DNA of 62,711 nt from Desulfomonilia bacterium (GTDB taxonomy: Bacteria; Desulfobacterota; Desulfomonilia; UBA1062): positions 1 through 62,711 of the forward strand of contig DATCTV010000006.1 in the NCBI GenBank assembly GCA_036567785.1, given 5' to 3'. This document shows, one piece after another, positions 53,836-62,630 of the stretch; within the stretch, counting starts at the first letter, position 1; every line of letters begins with the position of its first letter. The position numbers and the translations under genes were made by a program. The notes beneath the pieces were generated by a model. That model did not search any database and was not told where the DNA came from. It saw only the letters and a program-made list of their open reading frames with translations.

Positions 53836-55107
53836 ATGATAAGAGGGGCAGAACCGGTAAGATTTTTTCTGGCAGTAATTATTCTACTGGCTTTGGGGCT
53901 TTCCGGCTGCATCAAGGTAGTAAGCACCGATCCGGCAAAAAATTCCAGTGATGTTTCCAGGATTCAAGTCATTACAGTCGTTTTCAACTCCAGCCCGAAG
54001 GCATCAACCGTAAACGGCTCGACTTTCTTCGTCAAAGACGCCGGCGGAAACCCGGTAGAGGGTAACATAACATGCAGCGGAACGCAGGCAACCTTTATGC
54101 CGAAGCATATTCTCGCAACTCACACGACCTACAGCGTCACACTGACATCGGGCATCAAGGACGGGACAGGCCTGCCGATGCTGAGCCGCTACAGCTTTCA
54201 ATTCACCACCAATGACACGTCGGAAAAGCAGGTCACAGATGCCTGGGGCGACCAGTTCGATGCCTCCATCTCGGGCAACCTCGTCGTCTATACAGACTTC
54301 AGCGGAGTCGATGCGGATATATGGTACGCCGACCTGACCACCGGCCTTTCTTATCCGGTCACTACCGCATCAGGTGACCAGCAGCTTTCAGGGGTATATG
54401 GCGGCAGGATTGCCTACAGCGACTGGAACACAATGGATGTGCTGGTCTATGATGTAGCATCACACACGACGCTGAATATAACAAACGCAGCCGTTTCGAA
54501 CTCCTTTGACCCGGCCCTGGGCGGCAATCTAATTGCCTGGACCGATGACCGCGACGGAAATGCCGAGATATACGCCAGAGACCTTTCAACAAGCGAAGAA
54601 CGTCGCATAACCAGTAACATCTTGACGGATCAGGCCGCAGCCGTGGGTGACGGCATCATAGTATGGGAACGCTGTGACGGATACGCATGTGACGTTTTCG
54701 CATATGAGTGGGCCACCGGGGTGACAACACAGCTTACTGCAACACCCTGGGCAAGTGAACGCTTCCCTGACGTTTCCGGCCGCACAGTAGTATTCCATCG
54801 GGAACAGGGAACGCCGATAGAGAAAAATATTGTGGCCTTCGACCTCGATACCCTTACCGAAAAAGTGCTGTCCCTCACAGGTGATCAGGAAAATGCACAT
54901 ATCAGTGGCGACTTCGTCGTCTTCAACGACTCGGCTACCGGGTTGAGCCACATCGGGCTCTGGCAGCTATCGACCGGGGGCGTCTTCGAGATAACAAGCG
55001 GTGGAGACAACTCCCAGTATCTGCCCGACATAGACGGCAACCGCATCACCTATACCGACAACCGTTCAAGCTCGGGCGAATTAAACATATACATGTGCAC
55101 ATTCTGA
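53836..55107 (+). CDS. Lipoprotein with Ig-like (Big_5) domain and TolB-type beta-propeller
   Basis: A 423-residue lipoprotein (GLSGC, Cys25). Residues about 30-125 are an SbsA-type Ig-like Big_5 domain (VVSTDPAKNSSDVSRIQVIT, AGGNPVEGNI). From about 130 on, six or so repeats of the form IAWTDDRDGNAEIYARDL, IAYSDWN, VVFND and ITYTDNRSSSGELNIY build a beta-propeller like that of TolB. It probably binds protein or glycan at the cell surface or periplasm. The ATG at 53836 lies 5 nt after CGGAGG; an in-frame GTG 6 nt earlier is less likely. Confidence 0.8.
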   Translation: MIRGAEPVRFFLAVIILLALGLSGCIKVVSTDPAKNSSDVSRIQVITVVFNSSPKASTVNGSTFFVKDAGGNPVEGNITCSGTQATFMPKHILATHTTYSVTLTSGIKDGTGLPMLSRYSFQFTTNDTSEKQVTDAWGDQFDASISGNLVVYTDFSGVDADIWYADLTTGLSYPVTTASGDQQLSGVYGGRIAYSDWNTMDVLVYDVASHTTLNITNAAVSNSFDPALGGNLIAWTDDRDGNAEIYARDLSTSEERRITSNILTDQAAAVGDGIIVWERCDGYACDVFAYEWATGVTTQLTATPWASERFPDVSGRTVVFHREQGTPIEKNIVAFDLDTLTEKVLSLTGDQENAHISGDFVVFNDSATGLSHIGLWQLSTGGVFEITSGGDNSQYLPDIDGNRITYTDNRSSSGELNIYMCTF

Positions 55108-55128
55108 CTGAAACATGAATAAGACTGC

Positions 55129-55154
55129 GGCGTCACTTTTCAAAAAGTGGCGCC
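55129..55154 (+). terminator. Stem-loop terminator after the propeller lipoprotein
   Basis: GGCGTCACTTTT and AAAAGTGGCGCC (about 55129-55154) pair with one mismatch around a 2-nt loop. A TCATATAATTGTTTT stretch follows. It separates the lipoprotein gene from the GH4 gene. Confidence 0.65.
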
Positions 55155-55195
55155 TCATATAATTGTTTTACTGTCACAATTAAAAAGAGGAATTT

Positions 55196-56527
55196 ATGAA
55201 AATTGCTTTTATCGGCGCCGGAAGCCTGGGATTCACAACCGAACTCGTGCGCGACATTCTGACGTTCGATCTGCTCAAGGATTCAACGCTCGCGCTGATG
55301 GATATCGATGACAAAAGGCTTGAGTTTGCACAGACCTCTGTAAAAGGAATAGTGTCGGCTGGTAAATATCCAGCAAAGGTGATCGCGACAAAGGACAGGA
55401 AAAAGGCGCTTAAAGACGCCGATGTCGTGCTGACCACAATCCTATCCGGAAGCACGGATGTCTGGAAATACGATATCGAGATCCCGAAAAAATACGGTGT
55501 GGACATTAATGTCGGGGATACCAGGGGGCCGAGCGGCATCTTCAGGTTCCTAAGGACATTGCCTCCAATGCTCGAAATCATCCGCGACATGGAAACATAC
55601 TGCCCGGGAGCGGTACTCCTCAATTATACGAATCCAATGGCCATGCTGTGCGGTGCCCTTCAGCGAAGTACTCATATACCGGTCACCGGCCTGTGCCATT
55701 CCGTTCAGGGAACGGCCATTATGCTTGCATGCTGGATAGGAGCCAGGTCATTCGATGACATCACATACACCTGTGCAGGCATAAACCATCAGGCGTTTTA
55801 CCTCAGGTTTGAAAATAACGGAAAAGACGCCTATCCGGATATATACAAGGCTGTAACAGAGAATCCCGATGTCTATAATGAAGAGATCGTAAGGAACGAG
55901 ATGTATCTCCACCTCGGCTATTACCCGACCGAATCGAGCGGGCATAACTCGGAATACAATGCATGGTTCAGGAAACGGCCCGACCTGATAGAGAAGTACT
56001 GTCTGCCCGGCACGGGATGGAACCCCGGTGAATATGCATACATCCTTAAGGAGTATCAGGAGACCGAGGCCACATGGAAAGACAGGGTCAGAAAAGAACT
56101 TGAAAGACCTCTTGAGCCGCATGACCTGAACCGTGGTCTGGAATACGCCTCCTTCATCATCAATGCGTTGGCCGGAGGTGAGATATATTCATTTAACGGC
56201 AATGTGCCGAACACCGCACTTATTACAAACCTGCCTGATAACGCATGCGTGGAGGTCCCGGTCTATGTGGACAGGGCGGGTTTCCACCCGGTCCATGTCG
56301 GCGCTTTACCGCCGCAGCTTGCGCCCCTCGTCTATACGAACTCCATGATTGAGGAAATGGCTATAGAGGCTGCGCTTACGGGCAATGCCCGTCTTGTTAT
56401 GCAGGCGATACTTAACGACCCGCTTACCGCGGCTGTCCTTTCAATGGCTGAGATAAGGGCAATGGTCAAAGAGATGTTCGAGCAGAACAGGGGTTACCTA
56501 GGATATTTCAAGAATATGGACATTTGA
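55196..56527 (+). CDS. GH4-family NAD- and manganese-dependent glycosidase (alpha-galactosidase-like)
   Basis: A 443-residue GH4 enzyme, which hydrolyses glycosides by a transient oxidation using bound NAD and a metal. FIGAGSLGF is the NAD loop, LNYTNPMAM the substrate Asn region, GLCHSVQGT with Cys167 and GINHQAF with His198 the metal ligands. The sequence is nearest in type to MelA alpha-galactosidases and related galacturonidases. It is cytoplasmic and alone on its strand between two terminators. AAAGAGGAATTT precedes the ATG. Confidence 0.9.
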   Translation: MKIAFIGAGSLGFTTELVRDILTFDLLKDSTLALMDIDDKRLEFAQTSVKGIVSAGKYPAKVIATKDRKKALKDADVVLTTILSGSTDVWKYDIEIPKKYGVDINVGDTRGPSGIFRFLRTLPPMLEIIRDMETYCPGAVLLNYTNPMAMLCGALQRSTHIPVTGLCHSVQGTAIMLACWIGARSFDDITYTCAGINHQAFYLRFENNGKDAYPDIYKAVTENPDVYNEEIVRNEMYLHLGYYPTESSGHNSEYNAWFRKRPDLIEKYCLPGTGWNPGEYAYILKEYQETEATWKDRVRKELERPLEPHDLNRGLEYASFIINALAGGEIYSFNGNVPNTALITNLPDNACVEVPVYVDRAGFHPVHVGALPPQLAPLVYTNSMIEEMAIEAALTGNARLVMQAILNDPLTAAVLSMAEIRAMVKEMFEQNRGYLGYFKNMDI

Positions 56528-56548
56528 AAATTGTACGGATTCAGTACC

Positions 56549-56618
56549 CCCGAAAAATAAGGGCCGCGTCTGGAAACAGTCCGTGAAGGCCTGGAAATAC
56601 TGTCTCAGATGCGACCCT
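56549..56618 (-). terminator. Long hairpin terminator of the enoyl-CoA hydratase gene
   Basis: AGGGCCGCGTCTG (from 56560) pairs with CAGATGCGACCCT (to 56618), with ACAGT/ACTGT as an inner stem; there is one mismatch and one wobble. Read on the minus strand the hairpin ends in CCCTTATTTTT, a proper U-run, which fits termination of the gene starting at 57366. Confidence 0.6.
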
Positions 56619-56643
56619 AGTAAATGCTTGTTCTTCTCCTACT

Positions 56644-57366
56644 TTAATCGGTCACCATCAAATTAAGGGGCTCTATGAAAGCCTTGTCCTCATTGTCGAT
56701 GACGGCGACGATATCCTTGTGAAGCCTGCGTTTGTGCTCACCGAATATCCCGCGTTTCTTGTTGAAGGTTTTTGCAAAGGCGATTGCTTCCTGCATGAGT
56801 GCGGCCTGATCCGGACAGGCCTTATCAAGAAAATGCTTCTCGTACAGTTCGACTGCCCCGGCCCGCCTGCCGGTGAGTTTCAGATCGTTATAGAGGTAAT
56901 AAGGCATAGCCTTCTTGATAAAAGCGATCATACCCGGCAGGAAAGGAATGCCCAAATCCACCTCAGGGAAACAGAAAAAGCCCTTATCTGATTTCATGAA
57001 GCGGAAATCACATGCGCAGGAAATTATTGCGCCGTTTCCGAAAGCATGCCCGTTGATGGCTGCAATAACCGGCAGCGGAATAAGCAGAAGCCTTTTAAAC
57101 ACATCGTTCATGCCGTACATGAAGGCCCTTATGGAGTCCTTGTCGCCTTCCTGAAACTTCTGCATGAGCCATTCCACATCAATTCCCTGCGAGAAGTTCT
57201 TCTCATCGCTCGATGTAAGTACGACAGAAGAAACATCCTTGTCCGCCTGGATTTCATCCAATACGGCCAGCATGGCCCGGGCAAATGCCAGGTTATGCCT
57301 GTTGGCGCCATTGTTCATGTATATGATCGCTACGTTTTCATCCTTTTTCCACTCGACGACTGCCAT
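56644..57366 (-). CDS. Enoyl-CoA hydratase/isomerase family protein
   Basis: A 240-residue crotonase-fold protein. NEKNFSQGIDVEW-like and NGHAFGNGAIISCACDFRFM segments form the oxyanion hole and CoA-binding loops. The usual catalytic Glu pair of hydratases is not clear: the second position lies in CFPEVDLGIPFLPGM, similar to eukaryotic delta3-delta2 enoyl-CoA isomerase-like forms. So it may isomerise rather than hydrate. I used the ATG at 57366 behind GGAGG; the longer frame upstream is not needed for the fold. Confidence 0.83.
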   Translation of the reverse strand: MAVVEWKKDENVAIIYMNNGANRHNLAFARAMLAVLDEIQADKDVSSVVLTSSDEKNFSQGIDVEWLMQKFQEGDKDSIRAFMYGMNDVFKRLLLIPLPVIAAINGHAFGNGAIISCACDFRFMKSDKGFFCFPEVDLGIPFLPGMIAFIKKAMPYYLYNDLKLTGRRAGAVELYEKHFLDKACPDQAALMQEAIAFAKTFNKKRGIFGEHKRRLHKDIVAVIDNEDKAFIEPLNLMVTD

Positions 57367-57477
57367 AAAACCGGTTCCTCCTTCAGAATTATTATCCCTT
57401 ATGATACACAAAATCCCGGAACCATTCCAGAAAAAGGCAAATCACAGGCATCCCTGAAGAATAAAATGATCGGAAGA

Positions 57478-57651
57478 TCAGCTCTCCGAAATTTCGGAAC
57501 ATCCTCCCCAGCCCTGCTCCTCGCAATGGTCCAGAAATTCCCAACTGCCTGCCGTACTTGTTGACTTACAGAGATCCAGGACCGCCTCTTCAGGCTTGTT
57601 GCGCACCAGCACAACCAGTTCCGGCTTGTTCCATGCCTTCTTTTGTTCCAT
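57478..57651 (-). CDS. 57-residue-class Cys-rich peptide, candidate RiPP precursor
   Basis: A 57-codon gene for a 56-57-residue peptide starting at ATG 57651, with AAGGAG upstream. The N-terminal half reads WNKPELVVLVRNKPEEAVL, a leader-like stretch with a W-x2-P-x-L pattern similar to the YxxPxL site used by RiPP recognition elements. The rest holds three Cys, several Ser/Thr and Gly (CKSTSTAG, HCEEQGWGGC), like a core peptide for cyclisation. No maturase, protease or exporter is next to it; the radical SAM gene at 22950 is far away. The same frame is open upstream to 57807. Family assignment is inference. Confidence 0.55.
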   Translation of the reverse strand: MEQKKAWNKPELVVLVRNKPEEAVLDLCKSTSTAGSWEFLDHCEEQGWGGCSEISES

Positions 57652-57896
57652 CACAATTACTCCTTCTTCTTTCTTGTGCTGATGAGCCGTTTCAATGTCT
57701 TCCCCATCTCCTACCACATTTACCGATTGAGTGAAAACACCGGCAAATGTCTTGAGGCTCGTGTGAACGCCCCGGAAGTATAGCGTCCTGAACTTGAACA
57801 GATCATTCTATCCGTCAATAATCATCACATGAAGCGGCTTCTCGGCCCTGAACCATTCAATACGAAGGGATCAGAGTTCTTCTTCAGTACCTGCAT
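57652..57896 (-). pseudogene. Decayed coding remnant upstream of the 56-residue peptide
   Basis: On the minus strand, protein-like pieces lie in successive frames: MQVLKKNSDPFVLNG from the ATG at 57896, then FRAEKPLHVMIIDG ending at a TAG (57808-57810). The same frame then reads FKFRTLYFRGVHTSLKTFAG down to the peptide gene. One frameshift and one stop separate them, as in an eroded gene. A divergent GH123-like gene starts at 57973. I recognise no family. Confidence 0.4.
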
Positions 57897-57972
57897 ATTT
57901 GCTTGAACAGCCGGGCAAACATCTCTATAATTGGATTTCCGGTTTTAAATTATTGATTATGAGGAGTTCATC

Positions 57973-59748
57973 ATGAAAAGAAAAGCACCGCTAATTCTTG
58001 TCATCGGCATATTGATATTTTTTTCCGCCTGCAAAGACTCCATGAAGGTATGGATTGAGCCATCAACCGAAAGGGTGATGCAGTTCTCGGCCTCGAAAAA
58101 GACTTATCTGGCGGAAATATGCGCTGCGCATAACGATTATGAATCCTTTCAGATAGTGATAAACGGCGGAGCCAACGGCCTGTCAAACGTGAACGTGACC
58201 GCGGGCGACCTTGCGGGGCCCGGAGGCGCAGTCATCCCTTCCGCGAACATAACGCTTTACCGGGAATTTTATGTCCATGCCGCCAAACCTTCATTCCTTT
58301 ACGGTGTTGTCGGTGATCTCAGACTTCCCGGAAATTATCCCGATCCTCTCATTCCATTCACCGATCCCTATGATCCGGCTCATCCGGCGGTAGGCGCTCC
58401 CTTCAAGGTGGACAAGTTTAAAAATCAGCCTGTCTGGGTTGAGGTTTACATCCCTGAAGGAATCCCGGCAGGCCTTTATTCAGGCAAGTTTACGGTTACG
58501 GCAGATAACGTTAAGCCGGCGGAGATCGATGTGAAGGCTACGGTCTGGAACTTCAGCATACCGGAACAAAGGACGATCTCCACAGCTTTCGGCCTCTACT
58601 ACAGCACTGAGGAAAAATTTCATGCTGCCGCAACGCTGTCTGAAACGCTCTACAATTACGAGCTCGAGCTTCACAGGCACAGGCTCGATGTGACGAGGAT
58701 TACTAGCTTCGCAACAAACCCCTTCAAGTTCGGAGGCGACGGTCATCTGCTTGCCGTCGACTGGAGCGAATATGACTCGATAATGGAATCGAGGCTTAAT
58801 GGCAGCTACTACGGCGACGGCACGGGCATGTATAAGTTCAATGCCGGATTCTTCCGTCCCGGAAGCAGCGGGGCGCTTGAAACCAAGATCACGGATGACC
58901 AGTATAAGGAGGCTGCCGCTGAATTCGCCCGCCACCTCAAGGAAAAAGGCTGGATGAACAGGGTTTACGTATATTGCCAGGATGAACCTTTCTGGAACAA
59001 TGTTCCATACGAAGATCTGGCCCATGACATAAAGCTCATGCTTGAAGCCGACCCCGACTGGAAAGGAGCGTTCATGGTCACCAACTGGTGGGTCAAGGAG
59101 CTCGACGGCCTTATCGACATCTGGTGTCCGGAAGTCACCAAGTATGAAGGCTGGCTAACCGCAGGCATCCTTAATTTCGCCGGAAGGGAAGAATACGACG
59201 CCATGAGACTGAGGGGGGATCAGCTCTGGTTCTACGTCTGCAATGCAACCATTCCACCGTATGCGGGTTATGATATCGACACGATGGTTGGCTTTGAGCC
59301 GCGCATCATGATGTGGGGCGCTTGGTATGAAAAGGCGACAGGTTTTCTTTACTGGAGCACAACCGCCTGGAAAGAGGTGAACCCATGGGAAGACCCGCTG
59401 GCTTATCCGGAATTCTCGCGCAACGGTGACGGCTTTCTGTTCTATCCCGGTGATCATAACGGGACTGCCGCGCCGGTGGGTTCGCCTGAAGAGGTTTCAA
59501 TGAACGGTCCGGTGACCTCGATCAGATTGAAACAGACCAGGGACGGTCTGGAAGACTGGGAGATGTTCAAGATAGCAGCCGGCATTGCAGGCGAGAATGC
59601 GGTGAAAGAGGCGGTTTCAAAGGCCTATACCAAGCTTGGAACAGCCCCTGTTCTGGGAATCTGGAACCCGCTGAGCCCGCCCTGGACGAGGAATGGCAAA
59701 GTGATAGACGAGGTGAGAAAGGAAGTGGCTGCCCTGATTACGGAATAA
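57973..59748 (+). CDS. GH123/DUF4091-type glycoside hydrolase lipoprotein
   Basis: A 591-residue lipoprotein (FFSAC, Cys20). An N-terminal beta-sandwich (about 25-195) with AAHNDYESFQIVI and PAGLYSGKFTVTA precedes a catalytic barrel. CQDEP near 337 holds the Asp-Glu pair expected for a GH123-type N-acetylgalactosaminidase mechanism, and IRLKQTRDGLEDWEMFK near the end is the DUF4091 hallmark. It probably trims amino-sugar glycans outside the cytoplasm. GAGGAG precedes the ATG. It is followed after 13 nt by a C45-type hydrolase gene. Confidence 0.85.
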   Translation: MKRKAPLILVIGILIFFSACKDSMKVWIEPSTERVMQFSASKKTYLAEICAAHNDYESFQIVINGGANGLSNVNVTAGDLAGPGGAVIPSANITLYREFYVHAAKPSFLYGVVGDLRLPGNYPDPLIPFTDPYDPAHPAVGAPFKVDKFKNQPVWVEVYIPEGIPAGLYSGKFTVTADNVKPAEIDVKATVWNFSIPEQRTISTAFGLYYSTEEKFHAAATLSETLYNYELELHRHRLDVTRITSFATNPFKFGGDGHLLAVDWSEYDSIMESRLNGSYYGDGTGMYKFNAGFFRPGSSGALETKITDDQYKEAAAEFARHLKEKGWMNRVYVYCQDEPFWNNVPYEDLAHDIKLMLEADPDWKGAFMVTNWWVKELDGLIDIWCPEVTKYEGWLTAGILNFAGREEYDAMRLRGDQLWFYVCNATIPPYAGYDIDTMVGFEPRIMMWGAWYEKATGFLYWSTTAWKEVNPWEDPLAYPEFSRNGDGFLFYPGDHNGTAAPVGSPEEVSMNGPVTSIRLKQTRDGLEDWEMFKIAAGIAGENAVKEAVSKAYTKLGTAPVLGIWNPLSPPWTRNGKVIDEVRKEVAALITE

Positions 59749-59761
59749 GGAGAAACGGTAA

Positions 59762-61492
59762 ATGACAGAACAGATATGCGGCAAAGCACCTTTTCCTCTT
59801 CCCAGAAAAAGCGGAAAAGCATCCCTGAAAACCGAAAAGGGAATGCTCGTCATGCACTTAAAAGGCACATACGAGGAAATGGGTTGGCAGCACGGCGAAC
59901 TGGTGCGCGGCATGCTTGATGATTATGTGATGCAATATTATGGCAACCTGATAGAAACACTTGTGGCGCACAGCGCGGTTTCTGAAATATCCCGCGCCCT
60001 GCCGCCCAGGATCGCAAAGCTGCTTTATTACATTTTCCATAAAGCGAATCTTAAGTATATCGGCGAACCCTTGGAACAGATGCAGAAAGGGTTCACAGAT
60101 GCGCTCGGTCTGCCGGAAAAATCAGGCCAGGGCGTGATACTGTTTGCAGACATACTGCACTTTCTTGCAGGAAGGTCGATGGCGCCGATGGCGATGCCGG
60201 CACTTGGATGTTCCGCATTTTTTGCAAGCGGAGCGGCGACAAAGGACGGCAAACAGATCCTCGGCCGCAACTTCGATTTCTACGGACGCGGCCTGTGGGA
60301 TGCATATCAATGCGTGAAAGTGTTTCACCCTGCGGGCAGTCAGGCGTTTTTCTGGATAGGCGCTGCAGGCATTCCTGTCGGCGGATTCGCCATGAATCAG
60401 GCCGGAATATGCATCATGCCGTTCACGAATTTCATGAAGGATGTCGCCATAATCGGAAGGCCGCTTTTCACGCTTGCCGGTGAAATTCTTTCGAATGCTG
60501 CAAACCTCAAAGATGCAATCAGGATAATGGAGAACGGAAAACGCATCGGCGGACTGTCTTTTCTGATATGCGATACGCGCGCCTGCGATGCCGCGGTTTA
60601 CGGCTTTACCGCTCATCATGCTGAAATTATCCGGCCGGAAAAGGATTTCCTCGTAAGGACAAACCATCATCTCTCCGCAGAAATGAAGAAACTGGAGGTT
60701 GCACCTACCGCATGGTGGCGCCACAGTACGGCCAGATATATGAGGATCAACGAACTCATCATGGAGAAATACGGTAAACTCACTCTTGACGATGCCGTAT
60801 CGATATTGAGCGATTTCATCGACCCGCGCGAAAACAGGAAACGCGTTGCCGGAGATATCGTAGCTTCTACAAACAACGCAATGTCGATAGTCCTTTCTCC
60901 CGGCGAGGACTCGATTTATATTGCAAACGGGTCTTTCCCCGTGTGCTTCTCAGAAAAATATATCGGGCTTAAACTGAGTGCGCTGTTTGAGGATGGCGCC
61001 GATACCGCTGAAGCCTGCGATCTCACGGGTGGACGTGGCAGATTGTCAGAGGAAGAGTCCCTTGCCCTTGAACACTATGAACAGGCCTGGACGGAACATC
61101 TGGACCGTTTCGACGATTCGCGGGCGGTTTTCCACCTGCGGCGGGCATCTGAAATACTGCCTGATGAACCGATATTCGACCGTGTGGCCGGTTTGTTTCT
61201 TTTAAAGATGCACCGGTTTGAGGACGCGCTTGCACACCTGAAGAAAAACGCCGATTATCCTTACCGTGATCCGAGGATGAAAGCGGAATCCATGCTCTGG
61301 CTTGCACGCTGCAATGATCTTCTGGGCCTGCGCGAAAAGGCCGTGCAGATTTACCGTCAGGCGCTCGATCAGAAAGACAGGGAAATCTCCTGTTCGGCTG
61401 AACGCGGCATACGCAAACCATACAGGAAAACCCATCTTCTAATGATGGATGTCGAGCCCATTATCGGAAACCCCATCGTCAAATATATGTAA
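59762..61492 (+). CDS. C45-type Ntn hydrolase (acyltransferase/amidase) with helical-repeat tail
   Basis: A 576-residue protein. Residues about 30-400 form an N-terminal-nucleophile hydrolase of the C45/acyl-CoA:6-aminopenicillanate acyltransferase and phospholipase-B-like type. Cys150 in GCSAFFAS is the predicted self-processing nucleophile, and GRNFDFYGRG, TNHHLS and TNNAMSIV follow. The 150-residue C-terminus (ALEHYEQAWTEH, HLRRASEILPDEPIFDRV, LGLREKAVQIYRQALDQ) looks like TPR repeats, an unusual addition. It probably shares a transcript with the GH123-like gene; removing N-acyl groups from amino sugars is one possible role. Confidence 0.78.
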   Translation: MTEQICGKAPFPLPRKSGKASLKTEKGMLVMHLKGTYEEMGWQHGELVRGMLDDYVMQYYGNLIETLVAHSAVSEISRALPPRIAKLLYYIFHKANLKYIGEPLEQMQKGFTDALGLPEKSGQGVILFADILHFLAGRSMAPMAMPALGCSAFFASGAATKDGKQILGRNFDFYGRGLWDAYQCVKVFHPAGSQAFFWIGAAGIPVGGFAMNQAGICIMPFTNFMKDVAIIGRPLFTLAGEILSNAANLKDAIRIMENGKRIGGLSFLICDTRACDAAVYGFTAHHAEIIRPEKDFLVRTNHHLSAEMKKLEVAPTAWWRHSTARYMRINELIMEKYGKLTLDDAVSILSDFIDPRENRKRVAGDIVASTNNAMSIVLSPGEDSIYIANGSFPVCFSEKYIGLKLSALFEDGADTAEACDLTGGRGRLSEEESLALEHYEQAWTEHLDRFDDSRAVFHLRRASEILPDEPIFDRVAGLFLLKMHRFEDALAHLKKNADYPYRDPRMKAESMLWLARCNDLLGLREKAVQIYRQALDQKDREISCSAERGIRKPYRKTHLLMMDVEPIIGNPIVKYM

Positions 61493-61731
61493 TCCCTTCA
61501 ACCGAGCGCATCGCAAAACCCTCCAGGTATCAGATATTTACGGGCTGGTGCCTTTGGGGCAATGACACCGATACAGTCATTTGCTTCAAAATGAAGAGAG
61601 AAGGCTTCAGGTTTTGAAAATGACATTTCGATAAATTTCAAGATTCAAAACTTGTTTCTATTTGCTTTAATATTCATATTTTCATGAACGTCCCATTCTG
61701 GTCTCCTGTGTGTTCTAATACCTTTAAATTC

Positions 61732-61773
61732 TTGACTTGTTTTTTTTATGGTTTTATTTATGAACATATGTAC
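61732..61773 (+). promoter_or_regulatory. Promoter/operator of the toxin-antitoxin pair, in a 307-nt gap
   Basis: The gap 61493-61799 holds no gene I can support. TTGACT (61732-61737) and TATTTA (61755-61760) are 17 nt apart and point at the toxin gene. Just downstream TGAACATATGTACA (61760-61773) is a near-perfect palindrome, a likely binding site for the toxin-antitoxin complex. Confidence 0.5.
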
Positions 61774-61799
61774 AGGTTGAATAGCTGTCGGAGGCAAAT

Positions 61800-62195
61800 A
61801 TGAAAATCGTTGCAGATGCGTCGGCCATCATTGCAGTCATACTTAATGAGGCTGAAAAAGAGCATATAATAAGGCTGACTGAAAATGCTTCTATATATGC
61901 GCCTTTATCAGTACACTGGGAGATAGGCAATGCTTTCTCATCAATGCTTAAAAGAAAATTGATTGACATCAAAAAAACTGCCTATGCATTCGAGGAGTAT
62001 AAGCAGATTCCTATCCATTATATTGATGTCGATCTGGTTAAATCTCTTAAAATTGCAGATGATCTAGGCATATATGCCTATGATGCATATTTGTTATGCT
62101 GCGCGAAAGATAATCGCATGCCTCTTCTTTCGCTTGATAAAAAACTAATCAAGGCTGCTGCAAGCATATCGATTTCTACTTTAGACATAGCATAA
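61800..62195 (+). CDS. vapC: PIN-domain toxin, VapC-like
   Basis: A 131-residue PIN-domain RNase. The acidic residues are at Asp6 (VADAS), Glu41 (SVHWEIGNAF), Asp93/Asp95-type positions (YAYDAYLL) and Asp112 (LSLDKKL), the usual four-carboxylate metal site. Toxin of a type II toxin-antitoxin pair; unlike most vapBC operons the toxin gene comes first. GGAGG precedes the ATG. Target RNA unknown. Confidence 0.92.
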   Translation: MKIVADASAIIAVILNEAEKEHIIRLTENASIYAPLSVHWEIGNAFSSMLKRKLIDIKKTAYAFEEYKQIPIHYIDVDLVKSLKIADDLGIYAYDAYLLCCAKDNRMPLLSLDKKLIKAAASISISTLDIA

Positions 62196-62205
62196 GGAGA
62201 AAAAA

Positions 62206-62430
62206 ATGAATGTTTATACATACACACAGGCAAGACAGAATCTGGCATCCGTATTGGACAAGGCCCAGACCGAAGGCGAAGTTATCATTAAAAGAAGGGG
62301 CGGCGGCATCTTCATCGTCAAAGCTCAGAAACAACCGCAAAAAAAATCACCTTTTGATATCAAAGGCGTCGATGCCCGAATTGGCGTTAAAGCAATCCTC
62401 AAATGCATCGAAGAGGGAAGAAGAAAATAA
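62206..62430 (+). CDS. Phd/YefM-family antitoxin
   Basis: A 74-residue antitoxin. YTYTQARQNLASVLDKAQ and EVIIKRRGGGIFIV are the DNA-binding Phd/YefM fold; the Lys-rich C-terminal tail (about 44-74) would wrap the toxin. It follows the toxin gene by 10 nt with AAGGAGA as ribosome-binding site. The pairing of a PIN toxin with a Phd/YefM-type antitoxin is a common mix-and-match arrangement. Confidence 0.9.
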   Translation: MNVYTYTQARQNLASVLDKAQTEGEVIIKRRGGGIFIVKAQKQPQKKSPFDIKGVDARIGVKAILKCIEEGRRK

Positions 62431-62447
62431 CATCTCGTAAAATAATT

Positions 62448-62460
62448 GAGGAATGTCCTC
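62448..62460 (+). terminator. Small hairpin after the antitoxin gene
   Basis: GAGGA-ATG-TCCTC forms a 5-bp stem 18 nt after the antitoxin stop, followed by TAATCTTATAAT. Weak; may end the toxin-antitoxin transcript. Confidence 0.3.
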
Positions 62461-62600
62461 TAATCTTATAATCAAATGGACGTCCCATATGGTTCCTCAT
62501 CTGGTTTTGTCAATTGTTGACGGTCTGTTGCCCAAATAGGTATTGGCTGTTTTTGGGAATGGGGGGGGCAAGCTGAAGCCATAAGGTTTGCCTTTCATTT

Positions 62601-62630
62601 ACCTGGGGATAAAATTACCAGGGGATAAAA
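62601..62630. repeat. Short tandem repeat in the right-end non-coding stretch
   Basis: From 62461 to the window end (62711) I see no gene. It contains a direct repeat, ACCTGGGGATAAAA (62601-62614) and ACCAGGGGATAAAA (62617-62630), a GTCAA-TTG-TTGAC palindrome near 62508-62520, and an 8-G run near 62561-62569. Function unknown. Confidence 0.4.
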
